Shown here piece by piece: positions 22,292-36,296 of a DNA stretch of 64,000 nucleotides. Where the stretch lies: assembly GCA_036245805.1 (NCBI GenBank), contig BTRK01000004.1, positions 17,174,001-17,238,000 on the forward strand, read 5' to 3'. The DNA is from Pristionchus mayeri (taxonomy: Eukaryota > Nematoda > Chromadorea > Rhabditida > Neodiplogasteridae). Every line of letters starts with the position of its first letter. Positions within the stretch are counted from its first letter, which is position 1. The position numbers and the translations under genes were made by a program. The notes beneath the pieces are model-generated. The model was not told the DNA's origin. It saw only the letters and a program-made list of their open reading frames with translations, and ran no database searches.

Positions 22292-23017
22292 GATGAGAGA
22301 CGGAAAGGGAGATCTTACCTAGGGCGAGTGCTCTCTGCACGCGCCGGGACAGAAAAGGCCCCTTATCCGCTGATTCTAGAGAGCGCACACTCTTTATCCA
22401 GCGAAACAATTGCATGGATTCGACCCCGGATCCATCAGAGTGTCCTGAAGAACTCAAGGAGAAGGGGGCCAACCATCGGCAGGAACCTCGAAACTCCGCT
22501 GAGAAGGAGATCGGAGCAACTCCCCCGATCCCACACCCCCGAATTCGGATCAACTCTATCAATAGAGTTGGGTCGGCGCAGGTCTAGGAAGGGAATCGAA
22601 CAGTAAAGTGGAGAGCGAGAGAAGAGAGATTGCATAGAGAAAGAGAAAGAACTCTCCGTCGTTTGCATTCTCTCTCGGATGTGAGTCTCGGAGCGAATGT
22701 TTCTGGCAATGTGCCAACAAAATACAATACATTCTTTTCAAAACGCAATCCATTGGAGTCTAGATCTTCCCAAAAAGATCAGGTGGACATCAGTGATGGC
22801 AAATCGATACCTGCTCTCCTTCTTTCACACGCTCTCTCGCTCCGTATTATCAGCGAAAGATCACACGAAATGAGCAGAACGCATGTCGATTTGACATCTC
22901 GGATTGATCTTTGATCTCGGGAAAGATCAATTCATTTTCCAGTAATCGCATTTTCCTCCACCATCTAGAGCGCACCGATTTGCAGGATACTGGCCGATTC
23001 TTTCACCATTAGCCCTC

Positions 23018-23136
23018 GCTTACGACCATACCCCGTTGAGAACACGACATCCCGTCCGATCTGTCAAGTTAAGCAACGGTGGGCCCAGTTAGTACTTGGA
23101 TCGGAGACGGCTTGGGAATCCTGGGTGTTGTAAGCA
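23018..23136 (+). rRNA. 5S ribosomal RNA, copy 13
   Basis: No difference from copy 2 seen. Confidence 0.97.
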
Positions 23137-23795
23137 TTTTGCTATTTTTTATAACCGGATATTGGCTTTTTCTCGTTTCTAGTCAATTTTTGCACCTTTT
23201 TAAAGGCTGCTTTCGATTGCTATTCATCGATTACGACACGACAAACTATCAAAAAAGTCCGAGTTTTCCTACTCAGGTGTAAATAATTCCGATTTTTTCT
23301 GAAAATGAGTGAAAATTTTGAAGCTAAACCTTCGCCTTTGCTCTCAAAAGTTTCCGCCTATGCTCAACCACTCCCAAAAATGACCTTAACTTATGCCGTC
23401 AACTTTCAGCCGACACCTGTCGGAAGGCAGATACTAGCCAGAGGGTTACGGTAATCATTATCAGGGGTGCTGTAGCTTTGTCTGGTTATCCGCTGTGGCT
23501 AGCATTGAACGCCGAGCACTGCCGCCGTAGTGGCCTGCTTTTCCGCCCATGTTGCCCACTCAATAACCCATATAGTAACCATCATTGGGGTACGGTAACA
23601 ATCCCCAGGTGTACTGTAGTTGTCCACGAATCAGTACCAGCCCACTGCCCACTGTCTCTAGACACCCTGGCAGGTTCGCGCGTCCAACGGCGGCCATGTC
23701 TCGATTCTGTCTACCCGATTTTAGCAGGGTCGCACTTTTTCTCAATTTCTCACCCCATTACCCTTCGTACTTTGTGTTATAGAATACGATACTTT

Positions 23796-23936
23796 TTGCC
23801 CCTTCGGGCTTGCAAAAATTGCATACGGCACCCGTATTTCAGGGGCCGTAGCGGGCAATTGGGAAAAGTTTTCAACCAGCAATAAACGCACCTCGGCTAA
23901 GCCTCATTGGTCACGTTACCGCCACTGCGCAAAGCT
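23796..23936 (-). ncRNA. U4 snRNA, copy 13
   Basis: RNA as copy 1; private C downstream of the 3' end near 23753 (CTCACCCCATT). Confidence 0.95.
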
Positions 23937-24662
23937 GATGAGAGACGGAAAGGGAGATCTTACCTAGGGCGAGTGCTCTCTGCACGCGCCGGGACAGAAA
24001 AGGCCCCTTATCCGCTGATTCTAGAGAGCGCACACTCTTTATCCAGCGAAACAATTGCATGGATTCGACCCCGGATCCATCAGAGTGTCCTGAAGAACTC
24101 AAGGAGAAGGGGGCCAACCATCGGCAGGAACCTCGAAACTCCGCTGAGAAGGAGATCGGAGCAACTCCCCCGATCCCACACCCCCGAATTCGGATCAACT
24201 CTATCAATAGAGTTGGGTCGGCGCAGGTCTAGGAAGGGAATCGAACAGTAAAGTGGAGAGCGAGAGAAGAGAGATTGCATAGAGAAAGAGAAAGAACTCT
24301 CCGTCGTTTGCATTCTCTCTCGGATGTGAGTCTCGGAGCGAATGTTTCTGGCAATGTGCCAACAAAATACAATACATTCTTTTCAAAACGCAATCCATTG
24401 GAGTCTAGATCTTCCCAAAAAGATCAGGTGGACATCAGTGATGGCAAATCGATACCTGCTCTCCTTCTTTCACACGCTCTCTCGCTCCGTATTATCAGCG
24501 AAAGATCACACGAAATGAGCAGAACGCATGTCGATTTGACATCTCGGATTGATCTTTGATCTCGGGAAAGATCAATTCATTTTCCAGTAATCGCATTTTC
24601 CTCCACCATCTAGAGCGCACCGATTTGCAGGATACTGGCCGATTCTTTCACCATTAGCCCTC

Positions 24663-24781
24663 GCTTACGACCATACCCCGTTGAGAACACGACATCCCGT
24701 CCGATCTGTCAAGTTAAGCAACGGTGGGCCCAGTTAGTACTTGGATCGGAGACGGCTTGGGAATCCTGGGTGTTGTAAGCA
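24663..24781 (+). rRNA. 5S ribosomal RNA, copy 14
   Basis: No difference from copy 2 seen. Confidence 0.97.
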
Positions 24782-25440
24782 TTTTGCTATTTTTTATAAC
24801 CGGATATTGGCTTTTTCTCGTTTCTAGTCAATTTTTGCACCTTTTTAAAGGCTGCTTTCGATTGCTATTCATCGATTACGACACGACAAACTATCAAAAA
24901 AGTCCGAGTTTTCCTACTCAGGTGTAAATAATTCCGATTTTTTCTGAAAATGAGTGAAAATTTTGAAGCTAAACCTTCGCCTTTGCTCTCAAAAGTTTCC
25001 GCCTATGCTCAACCACTCCCAAAAATGACCTTAACTTATGCCGTCAACTTTCAGCCGACACCTGTCGGAAGGCAGATACTAGCCAGAGGGTTACGGTAAT
25101 CATTATCAGGGGTGCTGTAGCTTTGTCTGGTTATCCGCTGTGGCTAGCATTGAACGCCGAGCACTGCCGCCGTAGTGGCCTGCTTTTCCGCCCATGTTGC
25201 CCACTCAATAACCCATATAGTAACCATCATTGGGGTACGGTAACAATCCCCAGGTGTACTGTAGTTGTCCACGAATCAGTACCAGCCCACTGCCCACTGT
25301 CTCTAGACACCCTGGCAGGTTCGCGCGTCCAACGGCGGCCATGTCTCGATTCTGTCTACCCGATTTTAGCAGGGTCGCACTTTTTCTCAATTTCTCATCC
25401 CATTACCCTTCGTACTTTGTGTTATAGAATACGATACTTT

Positions 25441-25581
25441 TTGCCCCTTCGGGCTTGCAAAAATTGCATACGGCACCCGTATTTCAGGGGCCGTAGCGGG
25501 CAATTGGGAAAAGTTTTCAACCAGCAATAAACGCACCTCGGCTAAGCCTCATTGGTCACGTTACCGCCACTGCGCAAAGCT
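25441..25581 (-). ncRNA. U4 snRNA, copy 14
   Basis: As copy 1; last consensus copy before the U51A block. Confidence 0.95.
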
Positions 25582-26307
25582 GATGAGAGACGGAAAGGGA
25601 GATCTTACCTAGGGCGAGTGCTCTCTGCACGCGCCGGGACAGAAAAGGCCCCTTATCCGCTGATTCTAGAGAGCGCACACTCTTTATCCAGCGAAACAAT
25701 TGCATGGATTCGACCCCGGATCCATCAGAGTGTCCTGAAGAACTCAAGGAGAAGGGGGCCAACCATCGGCAGGAACCTCGAAACTCCGCTGAGAAGGAGA
25801 TCGGAGCAACTCCCCCGATCCCACACCCCCGAATTCGGATCAACTCTATCAATAGAGTTGGGTCGGCGCAGGTCTAGGAAGGGAATCGAACAGTAAAGTG
25901 GAGAGCGAGAGAAGAGAGATTGCATAGAGAAAGAGAAAGAACTCTCCGTCGTTTGCATTCTCTCTCGGATGTGAGTCTCGGAGCGAATGTTTCTGGCAAT
26001 GTGCCAACAAAATACAATACATTCTTTTCAAAACGCAATCCATTGGAGTCTAGATCTTCCCAAAAAGATCAGGTGGACATCAGTGATGGCAAATCGATAC
26101 CTGCTCTCCTTCTTTCACACGCTCTCTCGCTCCGTATTATCAGCGAAAGATCACACGAAATGAGCAGAACGCATGTCGATTTGACATCTCGGATTGATCT
26201 TTGATCTCGGGAAAGATCAATTCATTTTCCAGTAATCGCATTTTCCTCCACCATCTAGAGCGCACCGATTTGCAGGATACTGGCCGATTCTTTCACCATT
26301 AGCCCTC

Positions 26308-26426
26308 GCTTACGACCATACCCCGTTGAGAACACGACATCCCGTCCGATCTGTCAAGTTAAGCAACGGTGGGCCCAGTTAGTACTTGGATCGGAGACGG
26401 CTTGGGAATCCTGGGTGTTGTAAGCA
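26308..26426 (+). rRNA. 5S ribosomal RNA, copy 15
   Basis: No difference from copy 2 seen. Confidence 0.97.
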
Positions 26427-27085
26427 TTTTGCTATTTTTTATAACCGGATATTGGCTTTTTCTCGTTTCTAGTCAATTTTTGCACCTTTTTAAAGGCTGC
26501 TTTCGATTGCTATTCATCGATTACGACACGACAAACTATCAAAAAAGTCCGAGTTTTCCTACTCAGGTGTAAATAATTCCGATTTTTTCTGAAAATGAGT
26601 GAAAATTTTGAAGCTAAACCTTCGCCTTTGCTCTCAAAAGTTTCCGCCTATGCTCAACCACTCCCAAAAATGACCTTAACTTATGCCGTCAACTTTCAGC
26701 CGACACCTGTCGGAAGGCAGATACTAGCCAGAGGGTTACGGTAATCATTATCAGGGGTGCTGTAGCTTTGTCTGGTTATCCGCTGTGGCTAGCATTGAAC
26801 GCCGAGCACTGCCGCCGTAGTGGCCTGCTTTTCCGCCCATGTTGCCCACTCAATAACCCATATAGTAACCATCATTGGGGTACGGTAACAATCCCCAGGT
26901 GTACTGTAGTTGTCCACGAATCAGTACCAGCCCACTGCCCACTGTCTCTAGACACCCTGGCAGGTTCGCGCGTCCAACGGCGGCCATGTCTCGATTCTGT
27001 CTACCCGATTTTAGCAGGGTCGCACTTTTTCTCAATTTCTCATCCCATTACCCTTCGTACTTTGTGTTATAGAATACGATACTTT

Positions 27086-27226
27086 TTGCCCCTTCGGGCT
27101 TGCAAAAATTGCATACGGCACCCGTATTTCAGGGGCCGTAGCGGGCAATTGGGAAAAGTTTTCAACCAGCAATAATCGCACCTCGGCTAAGCCTCATTGG
27201 TCACGTTACCGCCACTGCGCAAAGCT
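27086..27226 (-). ncRNA. U4 snRNA, copy 15 (U51A variant)
   Basis: First of ten adjacent copies with U to A at nt 51 (TGCGATTATT on the minus strand). This removes the A21-U51 pair at the base of the 5' stem-loop. Confidence 0.94.
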
Positions 27227-27952
27227 GATGAGAGACGGAAAGGGAGATCTTACCTAGGGCGAGTGCTCTCTGCACGCGCCGGGACAGAAAAGGCCCCTTA
27301 TCCGCTGATTCTAGAGAGCGCACACTCTTTATCCAGCGAAACAATTGCATGGATTCGACCCCGGATCCATCAGAGTGTCCTGAAGAACTCAAGGAGAAGG
27401 GGGCCAACCATCGGCAGGAACCTCGAAACTCCGCTGAGAAGGAGATCGGAGCAACTCCCCCGATCCCACACCCCCGAATTCGGATCAACTCTATCAATAG
27501 AGTTGGGTCGGCGCAGGTCTAGGAAGGGAATCGAACAGTAAAGTGGAGAGCGAGAGAAGAGAGATTGCATAGAGAAAGAGAAAGAACTCTCCGTCGTTTG
27601 CATTCTCTCTCGGATGTGAGTCTCGGAGCGAATGTTTCTGGCAATGTGCCAACAAAATACAATACATTCTTTTCAAAACGCAATCCATTGGAGTCTAGAT
27701 CTTCCCAAAAAGATCAGGTGGACATCAGTGATGGCAAATCGATACCTGCTCTCCTTCTTTCACACGCTCTCTCGCTCCGTATTATCAGCGAAAGATCACA
27801 CGAAATGAGCAGAACGCATGTCGATTTGACATCTCGGATTGATCTTTGATCTCGGGAAAGATCAATTCATTTTCCAGTAATCGCATTTTCCTCCACCATC
27901 TAGAGCGCACCGATTTGCAGGATACTGGCCGATTCTTTCACCATTAGCCCTC

Positions 27953-28071
27953 GCTTACGACCATACCCCGTTGAGAACACGACATCCCGTCCGATCTGTC
28001 AAGTTAAGCAACGGTGGGCCCAGTTAGTACTTGGATCGGAGACGGCTTGGGAATCCTGGGTGTTGTAAGCA
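27953..28071 (+). rRNA. 5S ribosomal RNA, copy 16
   Basis: No difference from copy 2 seen. Confidence 0.97.
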
Positions 28072-28730
28072 TTTTGCTATTTTTTATAACCGGATATTGG
28101 CTTTTTCTCGTTTCTAGTCAATTTTTGCACCTTTTTAAAGGCTGCTTTCGATTGCTATTCATCGATTACGACACGACAAACTATCAAAAAAGTCCGAGTT
28201 TTCCTACTCAGGTGTAAATAATTCCGATTTTTTCTGAAAATGAGTGAAAATTTTGAAGCTAAACCTTCGCCTTTGCTCTCAAAAGTTTCCGCCTATGCTC
28301 AACCACTCCCAAAAATGACCTTAACTTATGCCGTCAACTTTCAGCCGACACCTGTCGGAAGGCAGATACTAGCCAGAGGGTTACGGTAATCATTATCAGG
28401 GGTGCTGTAGCTTTGTCTGGTTATCCGCTGTGGCTAGCATTGAACGCCGAGCACTGCCGCCGTAGTGGCCTGCTTTTCCGCCCATGTTGCCCACTCAATA
28501 ACCCATATAGTAACCATCATTGGGGTACGGTAACAATCCCCAGGTGTACTGTAGTTGTCCACGAATCAGTACCAGCCCACTGCCCACTGTCTCTAGACAC
28601 CCTGGCAGGTTCGCGCGTCCAACGGCGGCCATGTCTCGATTCTGTCTACCCGATTTTAGCAGGGTCGCACTTTTTCTCAATTTCTCATCCCATTACCCTT
28701 CGTACTTTGTGTTATAGAATACGATACTTT

Positions 28731-28871
28731 TTGCCCCTTCGGGCTTGCAAAAATTGCATACGGCACCCGTATTTCAGGGGCCGTAGCGGGCAATTGGGAA
28801 AAGTTTTCAACCAGCAATAATCGCACCTCGGCTAAGCCTCATTGGTCACGTTACCGCCACTGCGCAAAGCT
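28731..28871 (-). ncRNA. U4 snRNA, copy 16 (U51A variant)
   Basis: Carries the nt 51 A; nt 21 is unchanged. Confidence 0.94.
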
Positions 28872-29597
28872 GATGAGAGACGGAAAGGGAGATCTTACCT
28901 AGGGCGAGTGCTCTCTGCACGCGCCGGGACAGAAAAGGCCCCTTATCCGCTGATTCTAGAGAGCGCACACTCTTTATCCAGCGAAACAATTGCATGGATT
29001 CGACCCCGGATCCATCAGAGTGTCCTGAAGAACTCAAGGAGAAGGGGGCCAACCATCGGCAGGAACCTCGAAACTCCGCTGAGAAGGAGATCGGAGCAAC
29101 TCCCCCGATCCCACACCCCCGAATTCGGATCAACTCTATCAATAGAGTTGGGTCGGCGCAGGTCTAGGAAGGGAATCGAACAGTAAAGTGGAGAGCGAGA
29201 GAAGAGAGATTGCATAGAGAAAGAGAAAGAACTCTCCGTCGTTTGCATTCTCTCTCGGATGTGAGTCTCGGAGCGAATGTTTCTGGCAATGTGCCAACAA
29301 AATACAATACATTCTTTTCAAAACGCAATCCATTGGAGTCTAGATCTTCCCAAAAAGATCAGGTGGACATCAGTGATGGCAAATCGATACCTGCTCTCCT
29401 TCTTTCACACGCTCTCTCGCTCCGTATTATCAGCGAAAGATCACACGAAATGAGCAGAACGCATGTCGATTTGACATCTCGGATTGATCTTTGATCTCGG
29501 GAAAGATCAATTCATTTTCCAGTAATCGCATTTTCCTCCACCATCTAGAGCGCACCGATTTGCAGGATACTGGCCGATTCTTTCACCATTAGCCCTC

Positions 29598-29716
29598 GCT
29601 TACGACCATACCCCGTTGAGAACACGACATCCCGTCCGATCTGTCAAGTTAAGCAACGGTGGGCCCAGTTAGTACTTGGATCGGAGACGGCTTGGGAATC
29701 CTGGGTGTTGTAAGCA
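29598..29716 (+). rRNA. 5S ribosomal RNA, copy 17
   Basis: No difference from copy 2 seen. Confidence 0.97.
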
Positions 29717-30375
29717 TTTTGCTATTTTTTATAACCGGATATTGGCTTTTTCTCGTTTCTAGTCAATTTTTGCACCTTTTTAAAGGCTGCTTTCGATTGC
29801 TATTCATCGATTACGACACGACAAACTATCAAAAAAGTCCGAGTTTTCCTACTCAGGTGTAAATAATTCCGATTTTTTCTGAAAATGAGTGAAAATTTTG
29901 AAGCTAAACCTTCGCCTTTGCTCTCAAAAGTTTCCGCCTATGCTCAACCACTCCCAAAAATGACCTTAACTTATGCCGTCAACTTTCAGCCGACACCTGT
30001 CGGAAGGCAGATACTAGCCAGAGGGTTACGGTAATCATTATCAGGGGTGCTGTAGCTTTGTCTGGTTATCCGCTGTGGCTAGCATTGAACGCCGAGCACT
30101 GCCGCCGTAGTGGCCTGCTTTTCCGCCCATGTTGCCCACTCAATAACCCATATAGTAACCATCATTGGGGTACGGTAACAATCCCCAGGTGTACTGTAGT
30201 TGTCCACGAATCAGTACCAGCCCACTGCCCACTGTCTCTAGACACCCTGGCAGGTTCGCGCGTCCAACGGCGGCCATGTCTCGATTCTGTCTACCCGATT
30301 TTAGCAGGGTCGCACTTTTTCTCAATTTCTCATCCCATTACCCTTCGTACTTTGTGTTATAGAATACGATACTTT

Positions 30376-30516
30376 TTGCCCCTTCGGGCTTGCAAAAATT
30401 GCATACGGCACCCGTATTTCAGGGGCCGTAGCGGGCAATTGGGAAAAGTTTTCAACCAGCAATAATCGCACCTCGGCTAAGCCTCATTGGTCACGTTACC
30501 GCCACTGCGCAAAGCT
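30376..30516 (-). ncRNA. U4 snRNA, copy 17 (U51A variant)
   Basis: Carries the nt 51 A. Confidence 0.94.
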
Positions 30517-31242
30517 GATGAGAGACGGAAAGGGAGATCTTACCTAGGGCGAGTGCTCTCTGCACGCGCCGGGACAGAAAAGGCCCCTTATCCGCTGATT
30601 CTAGAGAGCGCACACTCTTTATCCAGCGAAACAATTGCATGGATTCGACCCCGGATCCATCAGAGTGTCCTGAAGAACTCAAGGAGAAGGGGGCCAACCA
30701 TCGGCAGGAACCTCGAAACTCCGCTGAGAAGGAGATCGGAGCAACTCCCCCGATCCCACACCCCCGAATTCGGATCAACTCTATCAATAGAGTTGGGTCG
30801 GCGCAGGTCTAGGAAGGGAATCGAACAGTAAAGTGGAGAGCGAGAGAAGAGAGATTGCATAGAGAAAGAGAAAGAACTCTCCGTCGTTTGCATTCTCTCT
30901 CGGATGTGAGTCTCGGAGCGAATGTTTCTGGCAATGTGCCAACAAAATACAATACATTCTTTTCAAAACGCAATCCATTGGAGTCTAGATCTTCCCAAAA
31001 AGATCAGGTGGACATCAGTGATGGCAAATCGATACCTGCTCTCCTTCTTTCACACGCTCTCTCGCTCCGTATTATCAGCGAAAGATCACACGAAATGAGC
31101 AGAACGCATGTCGATTTGACATCTCGGATTGATCTTTGATCTCGGGAAAGATCAATTCATTTTCCAGTAATCGCATTTTCCTCCACCATCTAGAGCGCAC
31201 CGATTTGCAGGATACTGGCCGATTCTTTCACCATTAGCCCTC

Positions 31243-31361
31243 GCTTACGACCATACCCCGTTGAGAACACGACATCCCGTCCGATCTGTCAAGTTAAGCA
31301 ACGGTGGGCCCAGTTAGTACTTGGATCGGAGACGGCTTGGGAATCCTGGGTGTTGTAAGCA
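31243..31361 (+). rRNA. 5S ribosomal RNA, copy 18
   Basis: No difference from copy 2 seen. Confidence 0.97.
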
Positions 31362-32020
31362 TTTTGCTATTTTTTATAACCGGATATTGGCTTTTTCTCG
31401 TTTCTAGTCAATTTTTGCACCTTTTTAAAGGCTGCTTTCGATTGCTATTCATCGATTACGACACGACAAACTATCAAAAAAGTCCGAGTTTTCCTACTCA
31501 GGTGTAAATAATTCCGATTTTTTCTGAAAATGAGTGAAAATTTTGAAGCTAAACCTTCGCCTTTGCTCTCAAAAGTTTCCGCCTATGCTCAACCACTCCC
31601 AAAAATGACCTTAACTTATGCCGTCAACTTTCAGCCGACACCTGTCGGAAGGCAGATACTAGCCAGAGGGTTACGGTAATCATTATCAGGGGTGCTGTAG
31701 CTTTGTCTGGTTATCCGCTGTGGCTAGCATTGAACGCCGAGCACTGCCGCCGTAGTGGCCTGCTTTTCCGCCCATGTTGCCCACTCAATAACCCATATAG
31801 TAACCATCATTGGGGTACGGTAACAATCCCCAGGTGTACTGTAGTTGTCCACGAATCAGTACCAGCCCACTGCCCACTGTCTCTAGACACCCTGGCAGGT
31901 TCGCGCGTCCAACGGCGGCCATGTCTCGATTCTGTCTACCCGATTTTAGCAGGGTCGCACTTTTTCTCAATTTCTCATCCCATTACCCTTCGTACTTTGT
32001 GTTATAGAATACGATACTTT

Positions 32021-32161
32021 TTGCCCCTTCGGGCTTGCAAAAATTGCATACGGCACCCGTATTTCAGGGGCCGTAGCGGGCAATTGGGAAAAGTTTTCAA
32101 CCAGCAATAATCGCACCTCGGCTAAGCCTCATTGGTCACGTTACCGCCACTGCGCAAAGCT
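32021..32161 (-). ncRNA. U4 snRNA, copy 18 (U51A variant)
   Basis: Carries the nt 51 A. Confidence 0.94.
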
Positions 32162-32887
32162 GATGAGAGACGGAAAGGGAGATCTTACCTAGGGCGAGTG
32201 CTCTCTGCACGCGCCGGGACAGAAAAGGCCCCTTATCCGCTGATTCTAGAGAGCGCACACTCTTTATCCAGCGAAACAATTGCATGGATTCGACCCCGGA
32301 TCCATCAGAGTGTCCTGAAGAACTCAAGGAGAAGGGGGCCAACCATCGGCAGGAACCTCGAAACTCCGCTGAGAAGGAGATCGGAGCAACTCCCCCGATC
32401 CCACACCCCCGAATTCGGATCAACTCTATCAATAGAGTTGGGTCGGCGCAGGTCTAGGAAGGGAATCGAACAGTAAAGTGGAGAGCGAGAGAAGAGAGAT
32501 TGCATAGAGAAAGAGAAAGAACTCTCCGTCGTTTGCATTCTCTCTCGGATGTGAGTCTCGGAGCGAATGTTTCTGGCAATGTGCCAACAAAATACAATAC
32601 ATTCTTTTCAAAACGCAATCCATTGGAGTCTAGATCTTCCCAAAAAGATCAGGTGGACATCAGTGATGGCAAATCGATACCTGCTCTCCTTCTTTCACAC
32701 GCTCTCTCGCTCCGTATTATCAGCGAAAGATCACACGAAATGAGCAGAACGCATGTCGATTTGACATCTCGGATTGATCTTTGATCTCGGGAAAGATCAA
32801 TTCATTTTCCAGTAATCGCATTTTCCTCCACCATCTAGAGCGCACCGATTTGCAGGATACTGGCCGATTCTTTCACCATTAGCCCTC

Positions 32888-33006
32888 GCTTACGACCATA
32901 CCCCGTTGAGAACACGACATCCCGTCCGATCTGTCAAGTTAAGCAACGGTGGGCCCAGTTAGTACTTGGATCGGAGACGGCTTGGGAATCCTGGGTGTTG
33001 TAAGCA
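32888..33006 (+). rRNA. 5S ribosomal RNA, copy 19
   Basis: No difference from copy 2 seen. Confidence 0.97.
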
Positions 33007-33665
33007 TTTTGCTATTTTTTATAACCGGATATTGGCTTTTTCTCGTTTCTAGTCAATTTTTGCACCTTTTTAAAGGCTGCTTTCGATTGCTATTCATCGA
33101 TTACGACACGACAAACTATCAAAAAAGTCCGAGTTTTCCTACTCAGGTGTAAATAATTCCGATTTTTTCTGAAAATGAGTGAAAATTTTGAAGCTAAACC
33201 TTCGCCTTTGCTCTCAAAAGTTTCCGCCTATGCTCAACCACTCCCAAAAATGACCTTAACTTATGCCGTCAACTTTCAGCCGACACCTGTCGGAAGGCAG
33301 ATACTAGCCAGAGGGTTACGGTAATCATTATCAGGGGTGCTGTAGCTTTGTCTGGTTATCCGCTGTGGCTAGCATTGAACGCCGAGCACTGCCGCCGTAG
33401 TGGCCTGCTTTTCCGCCCATGTTGCCCACTCAATAACCCATATAGTAACCATCATTGGGGTACGGTAACAATCCCCAGGTGTACTGTAGTTGTCCACGAA
33501 TCAGTACCAGCCCACTGCCCACTGTCTCTAGACACCCTGGCAGGTTCGCGCGTCCAACGGCGGCCATGTCTCGATTCTGTCTACCCGATTTTAGCAGGGT
33601 CGCACTTTTTCTCAATTTCTCATCCCATTACCCTTCGTACTTTGTGTTATAGAATACGATACTTT

Positions 33666-33806
33666 TTGCCCCTTCGGGCTTGCAAAAATTGCATACGGCA
33701 CCCGTATTTCAGGGGCCGTAGCGGGCAATTGGGAAAAGTTTTCAACCAGCAATAATCGCACCTCGGCTAAGCCTCATTGGTCACGTTACCGCCACTGCGC
33801 AAAGCT
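33666..33806 (-). ncRNA. U4 snRNA, copy 19 (U51A variant)
   Basis: Carries the nt 51 A. Confidence 0.94.
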
Positions 33807-34532
33807 GATGAGAGACGGAAAGGGAGATCTTACCTAGGGCGAGTGCTCTCTGCACGCGCCGGGACAGAAAAGGCCCCTTATCCGCTGATTCTAGAGAGCG
33901 CACACTCTTTATCCAGCGAAACAATTGCATGGATTCGACCCCGGATCCATCAGAGTGTCCTGAAGAACTCAAGGAGAAGGGGGCCAACCATCGGCAGGAA
34001 CCTCGAAACTCCGCTGAGAAGGAGATCGGAGCAACTCCCCCGATCCCACACCCCCGAATTCGGATCAACTCTATCAATAGAGTTGGGTCGGCGCAGGTCT
34101 AGGAAGGGAATCGAACAGTAAAGTGGAGAGCGAGAGAAGAGAGATTGCATAGAGAAAGAGAAAGAACTCTCCGTCGTTTGCATTCTCTCTCGGATGTGAG
34201 TCTCGGAGCGAATGTTTCTGGCAATGTGCCAACAAAATACAATACATTCTTTTCAAAACGCAATCCATTGGAGTCTAGATCTTCCCAAAAAGATCAGGTG
34301 GACATCAGTGATGGCAAATCGATACCTGCTCTCCTTCTTTCACACGCTCTCTCGCTCCGTATTATCAGCGAAAGATCACACGAAATGAGCAGAACGCATG
34401 TCGATTTGACATCTCGGATTGATCTTTGATCTCGGGAAAGATCAATTCATTTTCCAGTAATCGCATTTTCCTCCACCATCTAGAGCGCACCGATTTGCAG
34501 GATACTGGCCGATTCTTTCACCATTAGCCCTC

Positions 34533-34651
34533 GCTTACGACCATACCCCGTTGAGAACACGACATCCCGTCCGATCTGTCAAGTTAAGCAACGGTGGGCC
34601 CAGTTAGTACTTGGATCGGAGACGGCTTGGGAATCCTGGGTGTTGTAAGCA
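34533..34651 (+). rRNA. 5S ribosomal RNA, copy 20
   Basis: No difference from copy 2 seen. Confidence 0.97.
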
Positions 34652-35310
34652 TTTTGCTATTTTTTATAACCGGATATTGGCTTTTTCTCGTTTCTAGTCA
34701 ATTTTTGCACCTTTTTAAAGGCTGCTTTCGATTGCTATTCATCGATTACGACACGACAAACTATCAAAAAAGTCCGAGTTTTCCTACTCAGGTGTAAATA
34801 ATTCCGATTTTTTCTGAAAATGAGTGAAAATTTTGAAGCTAAACCTTCGCCTTTGCTCTCAAAAGTTTCCGCCTATGCTCAACCACTCCCAAAAATGACC
34901 TTAACTTATGCCGTCAACTTTCAGCCGACACCTGTCGGAAGGCAGATACTAGCCAGAGGGTTACGGTAATCATTATCAGGGGTGCTGTAGCTTTGTCTGG
35001 TTATCCGCTGTGGCTAGCATTGAACGCCGAGCACTGCCGCCGTAGTGGCCTGCTTTTCCGCCCATGTTGCCCACTCAATAACCCATATAGTAACCATCAT
35101 TGGGGTACGGTAACAATCCCCAGGTGTACTGTAGTTGTCCACGAATCAGTACCAGCCCACTGCCCACTGTCTCTAGACACCCTGGCAGGTTCGCGCGTCC
35201 AACGGCGGCCATGTCTCGATTCTGTCTACCCGATTTTAGCAGGGTCGCACTTTTTCTCAATTTCTCATCCCATTACCCTTCGTACTTTGTGTTATAGAAT
35301 ACGATACTTT

Positions 35311-35451
35311 TTGCCCCTTCGGGCTTGCAAAAATTGCATACGGCACCCGTATTTCAGGGGCCGTAGCGGGCAATTGGGAAAAGTTTTCAACCAGCAATAA
35401 TCGCACCTCGGCTAAGCCTCATTGGTCACGTTACCGCCACTGCGCAAAGCT
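35311..35451 (-). ncRNA. U4 snRNA, copy 20 (U51A variant)
   Basis: Carries the nt 51 A. Confidence 0.94.
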
Positions 35452-36177
35452 GATGAGAGACGGAAAGGGAGATCTTACCTAGGGCGAGTGCTCTCTGCAC
35501 GCGCCGGGACAGAAAAGGCCCCTTATCCGCTGATTCTAGAGAGCGCACACTCTTTATCCAGCGAAACAATTGCATGGATTCGACCCCGGATCCATCAGAG
35601 TGTCCTGAAGAACTCAAGGAGAAGGGGGCCAACCATCGGCAGGAACCTCGAAACTCCGCTGAGAAGGAGATCGGAGCAACTCCCCCGATCCCACACCCCC
35701 GAATTCGGATCAACTCTATCAATAGAGTTGGGTCGGCGCAGGTCTAGGAAGGGAATCGAACAGTAAAGTGGAGAGCGAGAGAAGAGAGATTGCATAGAGA
35801 AAGAGAAAGAACTCTCCGTCGTTTGCATTCTCTCTCGGATGTGAGTCTCGGAGCGAATGTTTCTGGCAATGTGCCAACAAAATACAATACATTCTTTTCA
35901 AAACGCAATCCATTGGAGTCTAGATCTTCCCAAAAAGATCAGGTGGACATCAGTGATGGCAAATCGATACCTGCTCTCCTTCTTTCACACGCTCTCTCGC
36001 TCCGTATTATCAGCGAAAGATCACACGAAATGAGCAGAACGCATGTCGATTTGACATCTCGGATTGATCTTTGATCTCGGGAAAGATCAATTCATTTTCC
36101 AGTAATCGCATTTTCCTCCACCATCTAGAGCGCACCGATTTGCAGGATACTGGCCGATTCTTTCACCATTAGCCCTC

Positions 36178-36296
36178 GCTTACGACCATACCCCGTTGAG
36201 AACACGACATCCCGTCCGATCTGTCAAGTTAAGCAACGGTGGGCCCAGTTAGTACTTGGATCGGAGACGGCTTGGGAATCCTGGGTGTTGTAAGCA
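36178..36296 (+). rRNA. 5S ribosomal RNA, copy 21
   Basis: No difference from copy 2 seen. Confidence 0.97.
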
